From M3007 sp041160955 (GTDB taxonomy: Bacteria > Bacteroidota > Bacteroidia > Chitinophagales > Saprospiraceae), in the NCBI GenBank assembly GCA_041160955.1, contig JBEAVK010000110.1:11153-75152 (forward strand): a DNA stretch of 64,000 nucleotides. Reading direction: 5' to 3'. The notes under the pieces are model-generated. The model worked only from the letters and a program-made list of their open reading frames with translations, made no database searches and was not told the DNA's origin. A program made the position numbers and the translations under genes. Positions within the stretch are counted from its first letter, which is position 1; every line of letters begins with the position of its first letter. Below are positions 52,788 to 60,108 of the stretch, piece by piece.

Positions 52788-54020
52788 ATGAGTATCTACC
52801 GAAGAAAGACATATTGGAAATGGTACCTAGCGGCAGCGGCGATGCTTATCGTAAGCGCTACCCTATGGTACACCAAATACCTCACCGATCGCCTTACCGT
52901 TCGGGAAGAGCAACAAGCTGTGCAATTTGCAGAGGCATTGCGTAATATTGCCAAAAGCAATGTGGATCCGCTTCAACAGGGCTGCGATTGTGATGTGGAA
53001 TTGCATCGACTCGTCATTACCCAAAACACAACTGTCCCAGTTGTACTACTAGATGAAGGTTGGAACATTCAGGAGTATCGTAATATTGGCGATAATAATA
53101 TCACCCAAATGGATACAACGGAGGTGCGTCGCGCCCTCAATGCTATGATTAGTAATTGGGCCGATACCATTGAAGTATCTGTCCCTCCTTATTATAGGAC
53201 GTATTTGATCTATTCTCATTCCAATTTATTGGTTTGGTTAAAATGGTATCCTTTTTTGCAGTTACTCTTAATTTCGGCTTTTATTGGGCTAGGGTATATT
53301 GGGTTTAGTGCATCGCGGAAGGCGCAGGAAAATCAGGTATGGTTGGGTATGGCAAAAGAAACAGCGCATCAGTTGGGGACACCGATTACCGCGATCATGG
53401 GCTGGGCCGAAACACTCAAAGAGTTACATAGCGAAGATGCAGCAACATTGGATATGCTGGCTGAAATGAGCCACGATATTCGGCGCTTGGAACTGGTTTC
53501 GGATCGTTTTTCCAAAATTGGCGCGCAACCTGAATTATCTCCAGCCAACTTGTACACTGCTCTGGATCGCAACCGCGAATATATGCAGAAGCGCTCACCG
53601 CGCAAAGTGACTTATAATTTCCCCGACCCTAATACACATGAACCCGTTTCGGTACATATCAACATCCATTTGTTTGATTGGGTAGTGGAAAACTTAATCC
53701 GCAACGCTATTGATGCGATGGAAAAAGGGGTAGGTGATATTTCAGCGTTGGTATATCAAGATGGTAGTTATGTTTGTGTGGACATAACGGATACGGGCAA
53801 AGGCATTCCTTCTAGCAAACATAAAACGATATTTCAACCTGGCTATTCCACCAAAACCCGTGGTTGGGGGCTGGGCTTGTCCTTATCAAAGCGTATTATT
53901 AATGAATACCATAAAGGAAAAATATTTGTAAAAAAATCGGAACTGGGAAAAGGAACTACCTTTACGATCAAATTGCCCAATAAAGGTGCAGCCATACTGG
54001 ATCCTAGAAAAGACACATGA
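52788..54020 (+). CDS. Membrane histidine kinase
   Basis: The 410-residue sensor has TM1 at about 14-30, a periplasmic region of about 125 residues with a Cys pair (GCDCDVE), and TM2 at about 158-177. The dimerisation/phosphoacceptor helix is AKETAHQLGTPITAIMGWAE with the acceptor His. The GHKL ATPase contains the N box VVENLIRNAIDAM, G1 DITDTGKGIPSS and G2 RGWGLGLSLSKRIINEYHKG. No response-regulator gene is adjacent, so its partner is encoded elsewhere. Its stop overlaps the start of the SpoIIM-type gene by four bases, which implies co-translation with that membrane protein. Confidence 0.92.
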   Translation: MSIYRRKTYWKWYLAAAAMLIVSATLWYTKYLTDRLTVREEQQAVQFAEALRNIAKSNVDPLQQGCDCDVELHRLVITQNTTVPVVLLDEGWNIQEYRNIGDNNITQMDTTEVRRALNAMISNWADTIEVSVPPYYRTYLIYSHSNLLVWLKWYPFLQLLLISAFIGLGYIGFSASRKAQENQVWLGMAKETAHQLGTPITAIMGWAETLKELHSEDAATLDMLAEMSHDIRRLELVSDRFSKIGAQPELSPANLYTALDRNREYMQKRSPRKVTYNFPDPNTHEPVSVHINIHLFDWVVENLIRNAIDAMEKGVGDISALVYQDGSYVCVDITDTGKGIPSSKHKTIFQPGYSTKTRGWGLGLSLSKRIINEYHKGKIFVKKSELGKGTTFTIKLPNKGAAILDPRKDT

Positions 54021-55897
54021 GAGAAACAAAATTCATCGAGCAAAACAAGGATAAATGGGCCGAATACGAGTCCATGATCCAAAACGGAAGCGAAGAGCCG
54101 GAAAAACTGAACGATTTATTTGTTCAAATCACCGATGATCTTTCTTATGCCCGTACGTTCTACCCCAATCGCTCGGTAAAGGTGTATCTCAACCATTTGG
54201 CGCAACGCATCTTTAACCATATTTACAAAGGCCGAAAATTTCCGAAAGAGCGCCTCGTTGAGTTTTGGACACACGAACTTCCGCAGGTGATGTGGGAAAG
54301 TCGTTTTGCCCTCCGGTTATCTTTAGGCATATTTGTGTTGTCATTTGTCATTGGGGTGGTTTCTAGCATCCTCAACCCCGATTTTGCGAAGGTGGTTTTG
54401 GGCGAATCTTATATCGAAATGACCCTCCAAAACATCGAAAATGGTGATCCTATGGCCGTTTATAAAGACCATCAGCCATTAGGGTCGTTTGTGGGTATTG
54501 CTGCCAATAATTTGTGGGTGGCCTTTCTTACAGCCGTTGCGGGGGTAATCGCCTCTATTGGCACAGTGTTTCTCCTCATTTCCAATGGAATTATGGTAGG
54601 GGCTTTTCAGTTTTTCTTTATTGAAAAAGGATTGTTTTGGCCCTCGTTTCTAACAATTTGGATACATGGCACCCTCGAAATCAGTGCGATAATCATTGCA
54701 GGTGGCGCGGGGCTTGTCGCAGGATCAGGTCTATTGTTTCCCGGTACGTTTACCCGTACCCAAGCCTTCCAAATTTCGATGCGGCGTGGTATGAAAATTT
54801 TTGTGGGCATCGTACCTGTTATTATTATTGCGGCTTTTTTTGAAGGTTTTTTGACTCGATTTACCGAAGTACCCGATCCAATACGAGGGTTGTTTATTTT
54901 ATCATCCTTGGCATTTGTACTGGGATATTACGTGGTTTTGCCAAGGGCAAGGGCGTATAAAGGCGATTTTTCAAATATAGAAAAAGACGCAGACCTACCA
55001 CCAGATAGTATTAATCCAGTGCGGTTTACGAGTATAAAAACAACGGGAGAGATCATTAGTGACAGTTTCGATATTGTGAAAAAAAATTTACAATGGACTT
55101 TCGCGGCTGTTTTTACGAGTGCTTTTGCATTTACCGTGTTTACGCTTTTTCAAGGCAATCCTCCTACTGATTTTGTACAGATGGAGGATCTTATTGGTCG
55201 TACACTTACTGTTGCGGGATTATCTAGTTATATCGGTACCGATTACTCCCAATGGACACGGTGGGTAGCCTTGGTGCTTTTTCTTTTGGTTACTTTTGTG
55301 GGGTTCAGGATGACAGAATTGGAGATGACTCGTGCGCATAAATCGAATGCTAAAGGCTATGAAGTACTCCGCGGTTTTACATTAGTATTACCCATTATGT
55401 TGCTGTTTTGGGTAATGGAATTAGAATTATCAATTTGGCTGGCCTTTTTTCTGCGCATTATTTTACCGATTATAGTTTTGCCCATTGTACTTTCGGTGTA
55501 TTGGATTGCCGCGATACGTTATGGCTCACCCAATCCTTTGGTGGGTTTATGGAATGGCGTACAATCACTCCGCTACTTAACAGGTTATTTGGTTTGTCTA
55601 TTGGTGATTGGGCTTATGGCTTTATTCCTATTGTTTATGAAATCCGAACTTTGGACTATGTTTCTAAAGTTTTTTAGTTGGGCTGTTCCCGCCGGCGAAA
55701 ATAATGTAGCTAAGTTTGCCAGCACGATAACGACGTTTACCACCTGTGTTATATTGTATTTCACCTGGTTGATGTTGGTTATTTCGGGCATACTTCAGTT
55801 TTTTTCGCACCGCGAAATCACCGAAGCCACATATTTGCACCAACAAATTGAAACCGTGGGTACATTACGTCAAATACGAGGTATTCCTAAAGAATAA
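54017..55897 (+). CDS. SpoIIM-type membrane protein fused to a second multi-spanning domain
   Basis: The product has 626 residues. The N-terminal half (about 1-310) is a SpoIIM/Stage II sporulation M-like domain: a soluble helical start (NKDKWAEYESMI; DLSYARTFYPNRSVKVYL) then membrane segments with the conserved LTIWIHGTLEISAIIIAGGA and LFPGTFTRTQAFQ. The C-terminal half (about 330-626) adds five or six more membrane segments after a cytoplasmic linker (RFTSIKTTGEIISDSFDIVK), resembling glycerophosphodiesterase-type or DUF975-like membrane domains. In many Bacteroidota these halves are separate neighbouring genes. The bacterial SpoIIM/DUF95 family has no settled function outside sporulation. 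It overlaps the kinase gene by four bases and precedes the DUF4129 gene by seven. Confidence 0.8.
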   Translation: MRETKFIEQNKDKWAEYESMIQNGSEEPEKLNDLFVQITDDLSYARTFYPNRSVKVYLNHLAQRIFNHIYKGRKFPKERLVEFWTHELPQVMWESRFALRLSLGIFVLSFVIGVVSSILNPDFAKVVLGESYIEMTLQNIENGDPMAVYKDHQPLGSFVGIAANNLWVAFLTAVAGVIASIGTVFLLISNGIMVGAFQFFFIEKGLFWPSFLTIWIHGTLEISAIIIAGGAGLVAGSGLLFPGTFTRTQAFQISMRRGMKIFVGIVPVIIIAAFFEGFLTRFTEVPDPIRGLFILSSLAFVLGYYVVLPRARAYKGDFSNIEKDADLPPDSINPVRFTSIKTTGEIISDSFDIVKKNLQWTFAAVFTSAFAFTVFTLFQGNPPTDFVQMEDLIGRTLTVAGLSSYIGTDYSQWTRWVALVLFLLVTFVGFRMTELEMTRAHKSNAKGYEVLRGFTLVLPIMLLFWVMELELSIWLAFFLRIILPIIVLPIVLSVYWIAAIRYGSPNPLVGLWNGVQSLRYLTGYLVCLLVIGLMALFLLFMKSELWTMFLKFFSWAVPAGENNVAKFASTITTFTTCVILYFTWLMLVISGILQFFSHREITEATYLHQQIETVGTLRQIRGIPKE

Positions 55898-55904
55898 TAT
55901 CAAA

Positions 55905-56708
55905 ATGAAATATATTTTACTGTTTTGCTGCTTTTTTTATTGCTTTTCGTCCCTGCTGGCGCAAAATGAGCCCCCAGTCGAGGAGGATGTTCCAGTTGTT
56001 GCAGAAGATATGGATGATGCTCAAATGGAATATGAGAGCGAGTTAACAGATCACTCGCGTCAAGGTCAAAAAGAAGTATTTGGCTTAAACAAAGAGCGCG
56101 TAGTACGCCGTGCAATACCACAGGATCAATGGCAGCGTGCAGCAGACCAATTGAATTACAGTGATGATGTGCCGGAAGCAATCAAAAAAAGGGTAGCGGA
56201 TCCAGAAAAACCTACGCCAACATCTTCCCCAAGATTTGAGTGGGACTGGGAATTTTGGAAAGGATTTTCTAAAGTTTTTGCAGTGATTGTTTTACTGAGT
56301 TTAGGGGGCTGGTTGATTTATAATTTAGTGCAATCGCCCAGCAATAATATCATTCGGGCAGAAGATGGCACCGAGATTACTTTAGCCAATTTAGATGAAT
56401 ATATCCAAGAAACGGATTTGCAACGTTTCTTGCGCGAAGCCTTGGAAAAAGGCAACTACAGTCAAGCAGTAAGGATTTATTATTTGCAGATCATCAAAGA
56501 TTTATCTAAAAAAGAGGCCATTCTGTGGCGGAAAGAAAAAACCAACCGCGATTATATCCGCGAAATGCGGAATCACCCATTAAGCACCGATTTTCGCACA
56601 GCCACCCGTACCTACGAAGCCGTTTGGTATGGTAATGGCGAAATAGATAAGGCTATTTTTGGGCGTATTGAGGTGCAAATGAATAGTATTTTGGCAAAAA
56701 TCGTTTAA
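55905..56708 (+). CDS. DUF4129 domain protein
   Basis: The 267-residue product has a signal peptide (residues 1-19, start at 55905). An acidic periplasmic region follows (PPVEEDVPVVAEDMDDA), then a membrane segment at about 118-138 (VIVLLSLGGWLIYNLVQ). The cytoplasmic C-terminal DUF4129-type helical domain contains FLREALEKGNYSQAVRIYYL, LWRKEKTNRDYIREM and FRTATRTYEAVWYGNGEIDK. DUF4129 is usually found at the end of transglutaminase-like membrane proteins or next to SpoIIM, MoxR and DUF58 genes. The SpoIIM partner is here, but MoxR and DUF58 are not adjacent. Confidence 0.82.
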   Translation: MKYILLFCCFFYCFSSLLAQNEPPVEEDVPVVAEDMDDAQMEYESELTDHSRQGQKEVFGLNKERVVRRAIPQDQWQRAADQLNYSDDVPEAIKKRVADPEKPTPTSSPRFEWDWEFWKGFSKVFAVIVLLSLGGWLIYNLVQSPSNNIIRAEDGTEITLANLDEYIQETDLQRFLREALEKGNYSQAVRIYYLQIIKDLSKKEAILWRKEKTNRDYIREMRNHPLSTDFRTATRTYEAVWYGNGEIDKAIFGRIEVQMNSILAKIV

Positions 56709-56731
56709 ATTTTATCAAAAACAACTACACC

Positions 56732-57820
56732 ATGCGCTACCTTTCCATCGATTTTTACCGGGGCTTAACAATAGCCTTGATGCTCGTTGTAAATAATCCG
56801 GGCGATTGGAGTAGGGTTTTTTCGCCTTTATTACACGCCGAATGGCATGGTTGTACACCTACGGATCTGGTATTTCCCTCTTTTCTGTTTATCATTGGCG
56901 TGGCGATGTGGTTTTCCTTTGAGAAATTTGGGCGAAAGCCCAATACAGCAGCATTGATGAAAATAGCCAAGCGTACAGCATTGCTCTTTTTGTTTGGTTT
57001 CCTGTTGTCGTGGTATCCATTTATAGGTAAAGAGATCGCCAATTTGCGTATTATGGGTGTGCTGCAAAGGCTGGGCTTGTGTTATGGTATAGCAGCATTA
57101 TTGGTCTTATATTGTTCCAATCGCGTACTGATTGGCGTGGCCATAACTGTATTGTTTGGGTATTGGGGACTGCTGTATTTTGGTGGTGATTATAGTTTGG
57201 AAAATAATTTGGCGCGGCGTATCGACTTAGCCGTACTTGGCGCAACGCACCTGTGGAAAGGCAAAGGAATCCCTTTCGATCCAGAAGGATTGTTGAGCAC
57301 TTTGCCCGCCACGGTCAATGTGCTATTTGGATGGTGGAGTGCGCAAATTATGCAGCGTTACCAGTTGGATAAGATGCGGGTAGTGGGTGAATTATTACTT
57401 TGGGGGAATATAATCGCGTTGAGTGGCGTGCTTTGGGACTGGGGTTTTCCACAAAATAAAAGCCTTTGGACTAGTTCTTTTGTGCTCAACACCAGCGGTA
57501 TTTCAATGATTTTATTGGCCTTTAGCGTCTGGGCTATTGATATAAAACAAGGACACCGATGGGTGTATTTTTTCTTGGTTTTTGGTGCAAATTCCTTATT
57601 TGCGTTTATACTTTCTGGGCTTTTGGTCAAAACGATGAGTTTGTTCAAATGGGTAGAAGGTACCGAAAAACGAAATATTTCTACCTGGATTTACCACACT
57701 GTTTTTGAGCGGATGGACAGTGGCAAACTAGGTTCGTTCCTGTATGCGCTCACCTTTATGAGTATCTGCTGGCTAGTGATGTGGGTCATGTATCGGAAGA
57801 AGTGGTTTTTAAAAGTCTAA
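56732..57820 (+). CDS. Heparan-alpha-glucosaminide N-acetyltransferase-like membrane acyltransferase
   Basis: The 362-residue inner-membrane protein has about ten hydrophobic segments and opens with the family signature SIDFYRGLTIALMLVVNNPG, then LLHAEWHGCTPTDLVFPSFL containing the conserved catalytic-type His. Relatives (HGSNAT, DUF1624/DUF5009) move acyl groups across the membrane onto sugars. The bacterial substrate is unknown; peptidoglycan or surface glycan is possible. It starts 23 bases after the DUF4129 gene and so may belong to the same transcript. Confidence 0.88.
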   Translation: MRYLSIDFYRGLTIALMLVVNNPGDWSRVFSPLLHAEWHGCTPTDLVFPSFLFIIGVAMWFSFEKFGRKPNTAALMKIAKRTALLFLFGFLLSWYPFIGKEIANLRIMGVLQRLGLCYGIAALLVLYCSNRVLIGVAITVLFGYWGLLYFGGDYSLENNLARRIDLAVLGATHLWKGKGIPFDPEGLLSTLPATVNVLFGWWSAQIMQRYQLDKMRVVGELLLWGNIIALSGVLWDWGFPQNKSLWTSSFVLNTSGISMILLAFSVWAIDIKQGHRWVYFFLVFGANSLFAFILSGLLVKTMSLFKWVEGTEKRNISTWIYHTVFERMDSGKLGSFLYALTFMSICWLVMWVMYRKKWFLKV

Positions 57821-57842
57821 GATTTTATACCATTTATGCCAA

Positions 57843-57990
57843 TCAGCAATTTCCCATGTGACATGCACCCTGTTGTTCAATGGGAGAACGGATTTAACGG
57901 ATTAGAGCGGATTGTTTCAAAATAATCCGCTCTAATCCGTTAAATCCGTTTTTCTATCCTGTCTTAGTTTTGATCCACCTGGGAAATTGC
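57843..57990. repeat. Palindromic intergenic element, copy D
   Basis: This 148-base element matches 45601-45760 closely in its outer parts, including GTGACATGCACCCTGT and TCTTAGTTTTGATCCAC. TCAGCAATTTCCCA and TGGGAAATTGC form the ends. The inner arms AACGGATTTAACGGATTAGA and TCTAATCCGTTAAATCCGTT pair perfectly. Compared with copy C both arms have changed together, so pairing is kept. Confidence 0.8.
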
Positions 57991-58108
57991 GGTATGCCAA
58001 TGACAGGTTGGTTCAAAATATTGGTTTTCAGGGTATTAGGTTTACGAAACTATGAAGATTTTGTAAACGTTCACTGGCAAGTGTCTGAATATTAATTTAT
58101 TAAAACCC

Positions 58109-59029
58109 TCAACCCATGATTCCCACAATTTCATAAACTCCACCTTCTTCCACTGCATTGGTTGCCTCAAATACCGCCCGTGCTTCTATCAAATGCTGTT
58201 CTACATCCTTATACCGCGCTGAAAAATGCCCGAGCAATAATTGCTGCGCACCTGCTGCAAGCGCAATCTGTGCTGCCTGCTCGGCGGTAGAGTGGTGCGA
58301 GTATATCGCCTCTTCGGTGTGTTCATTGGTAAATGTAGCCTCGTGGTAGAGGCAGGTGACCCCTTTTACGGCCTCAATAACGGGTTCAAAAGGCGCAGTA
58401 TCGCTACAAAAAGCATAAGAAGCGGGTGTTTTTGGCGGAATAGTCAATTCTGAATTAGGAATGACGCGGCCATCGGGCAAGGTATAATCGCCGCCTGCCT
58501 TTATTTTTTTAATATCAGTAAAATGGATATTGTACGCCTCAATCATTTCAGGAATCATATTCGCGGGGCGAGATTTTTCTTTAAATAACCAACCCATACA
58601 AGGCATGCGGTGGTGGAGCGGAATAGACCATACTTCGGTATGTTTTGTTTCAAAAACCAATTGATGCACAGTGGTGTCCAATTCGTGTATCTCTAAGGTA
58701 TATGGATAATGCACACGCGACACGCGACTCATGGTCTCAATGAGTTCGCGCAGTCCTTCGGGGCCATAAAGGGCGAGTGGTTCGGTGCGTTTTTTCATGC
58801 AAAAAGAAGTAATAACCCCCATTAGCCCAAATACATGATCGCCGTGTAGGTGGCTGATAAAAATTTGGTTCATACCATCGTACCGGACGCGGTGGTGGTA
58901 TAATTGGTGCTGCGTAGCTTCGCCACAATCAATGAGGTAGGTTTCGTTTTCTATTTTGAGTATTTGGGCAGTATAATTGCGCCCTTGGAATGGCCCTCCT
59001 GCTGAAGAGCCAAGTACGGTGAGTTGCAT
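58109..59029 (-). CDS. rnz: Ribonuclease Z
   Basis: RNase Z removes the 3' trailer of precursor tRNAs. The 306-residue metallo-beta-lactamase-fold protein starts MQLTVLGSSAGGPFQGRNYT and has the zinc motif IFISHLHGDHVFGLMGVITS. Further markers are the RNase Z-type exosite region (YPYTLEIHELDTTVHQLVFE; IPLHHRMPCMGWLF), and later metal ligands in the ATFTNEHTEEA and SHHSTAEQAAQIALAAG segments and LLLGHFSARYKD. Length is normal. It lies 14 bases after the pyrophosphatase gene on the same strand. Confidence 0.95.
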   Translation of the reverse strand: MQLTVLGSSAGGPFQGRNYTAQILKIENETYLIDCGEATQHQLYHHRVRYDGMNQIFISHLHGDHVFGLMGVITSFCMKKRTEPLALYGPEGLRELIETMSRVSRVHYPYTLEIHELDTTVHQLVFETKHTEVWSIPLHHRMPCMGWLFKEKSRPANMIPEMIEAYNIHFTDIKKIKAGGDYTLPDGRVIPNSELTIPPKTPASYAFCSDTAPFEPVIEAVKGVTCLYHEATFTNEHTEEAIYSHHSTAEQAAQIALAAGAQQLLLGHFSARYKDVEQHLIEARAVFEATNAVEEGGVYEIVGIMG

Positions 59030-59043
59030 GGTATTTTAAATGG

Positions 59044-59580
59044 TTATTTATTAAATTTGTGTTTATAATCTGCGATGGCTTTTTCCACAATTTCTAAAGC
59101 AATTTCCCTGTTTTGAAATTCTTCCACGACAACAGATTTGTTCTCTAATTTTTTATAATCTTCAAAGAAATTTCGCAGTTCAGAAATAAAGTGTTGGGGC
59201 AGTTCTTCAATATCGTTGATATGATTGACACTTGGATCGCCGGCTGCAACAGCAATAATTTTATCATCTGCTTCGCCGCCATCAATCATTCGCATTACCC
59301 CAATTACTTTGGCTTCCACGATACACATGGGTACCACATCTATTTGAGAAATAACTAAAATATCTAAAGGGTCTTTGTCATCACAATAAGTTTGTGGTAT
59401 AAACCCATAGTTGGCAGGATAATAAACGGAGGAATACAAAACACGGTCTAATCGCAGTAATCCGCTGTCTTTATCCAATTCGTATTTCGCTCTGCTGCCT
59501 TTGGGTATTTCGATAATACCATCTACTACGGCGGGTGATTTGTCGCCATAACTTACATTGTGCCAAGGATTTATGTTCAT
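59044..59580 (-). CDS. ppa: Inorganic pyrophosphatase (soluble, family I)
   Basis: The 178-residue enzyme hydrolyses pyrophosphate in the cytoplasm and pulls biosynthetic reactions forward. Family I motifs are IIEIPKGSRAKYELDKDSGL, VLYSSVYYPANYGFIPQTYC and the metal-binding DDKDPLDILVISQIDVVPMC (pattern D-x-D-P-L-D), followed by IDGGEADDKIIAVAAGDPS. Length is typical. With rnz it forms a two-gene operon. The palindromic repeat copy B sits 20-110 bases upstream of its start. Confidence 0.96.
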   Translation of the reverse strand: MNINPWHNVSYGDKSPAVVDGIIEIPKGSRAKYELDKDSGLLRLDRVLYSSVYYPANYGFIPQTYCDDKDPLDILVISQIDVVPMCIVEAKVIGVMRMIDGGEADDKIIAVAAGDPSVNHINDIEELPQHFISELRNFFEDYKKLENKSVVVEEFQNREIALEIVEKAIADYKHKFNK

Positions 59581-59611
59581 GTTTTTTATTTATAAAGGTG
59601 TGTTTATGCTA

Positions 59612-59688
59612 AGCGTTGCTAGGTTGTGTACATAGATTTATAGGACGCTTTATAATTGTCGTGCATAAAACCAACAGCGCTGAGATAC
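59612..59688. repeat. Palindromic intergenic repeat, copy B
   Basis: The element aligns without gaps to 12524-12600 at about three quarters identity and shares TACATAGATTTATAGGA exactly. Its outer ends AGCGTTG/CAGCGCT are inverted repeats. It lies upstream of the pyrophosphatase start (transcribed leftward) and encodes nothing. Confidence 0.7.
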
Positions 59689-60034
59689 AATTGTTTAGAA
59701 TCCCTAATGCTCGGTGGGCGCGCTCGAAAATTAACCTATTCACCAAAATTCCATTGATACCCTAAAGGTAGGGCTTTGGGAAGAAAGGCCAATATTTGTT
59801 GTAACTTGTTTTTTGGGTTAAATAGTTCCAACGGCTGCGCGTTTTCTCTTGAAACAATAAGAAAGACAAACGGAATTGGAATTGCTAAAACTCAAAGTGT
59901 CCATCTTTGATGATGCACGCTCAGCGGGGGAAAGTGGCCTATTGGAGGGTATAATTCAAGATTTGTAGTGCGAATTGAAAATTACTATATATTTGGTTAT
60001 CAATGTTTTATCTCAAAATCGTGTCAAAGTCAAA
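59689..60034. other. Intergenic region without a clear gene
   Basis: These 346 bases lie between repeat copy B and the terminator of the HYR gene. A short open stretch at 59861-59968 lacks a start codon and would encode a 36-residue acidic tail, ending GLLEGIIQDL. It could be a remnant of a gene but is too short to judge. I see no promoter or RNA gene. Confidence 0.4.
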
Positions 60035-60080
60035 AAAAGGGTTGCATAACACCAAATAACTAGCGTTACACAACCCTTTT
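60035..60080 (-). terminator. Intrinsic terminator of the HYR protein gene
   Basis: On the minus strand, AAAAGGGTTG (60080-60071) pairs with CAACCCTTTT (60044-60035), and the T run continues to 60032. It lies about 30 bases after the stop codon. Confidence 0.75.
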
Positions 60081-60108
60081 AAAAATTAATCGAAAACGTA
60101 AAAAAATA

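Noticed and set aside
59861..59968. Short frame ending GLLEGIIQDL, considered as an antitoxin (ParD-like) remnant
   Set aside because: It has no start codon, only 36 codons and only a vague resemblance, so it is not reported as a gene.
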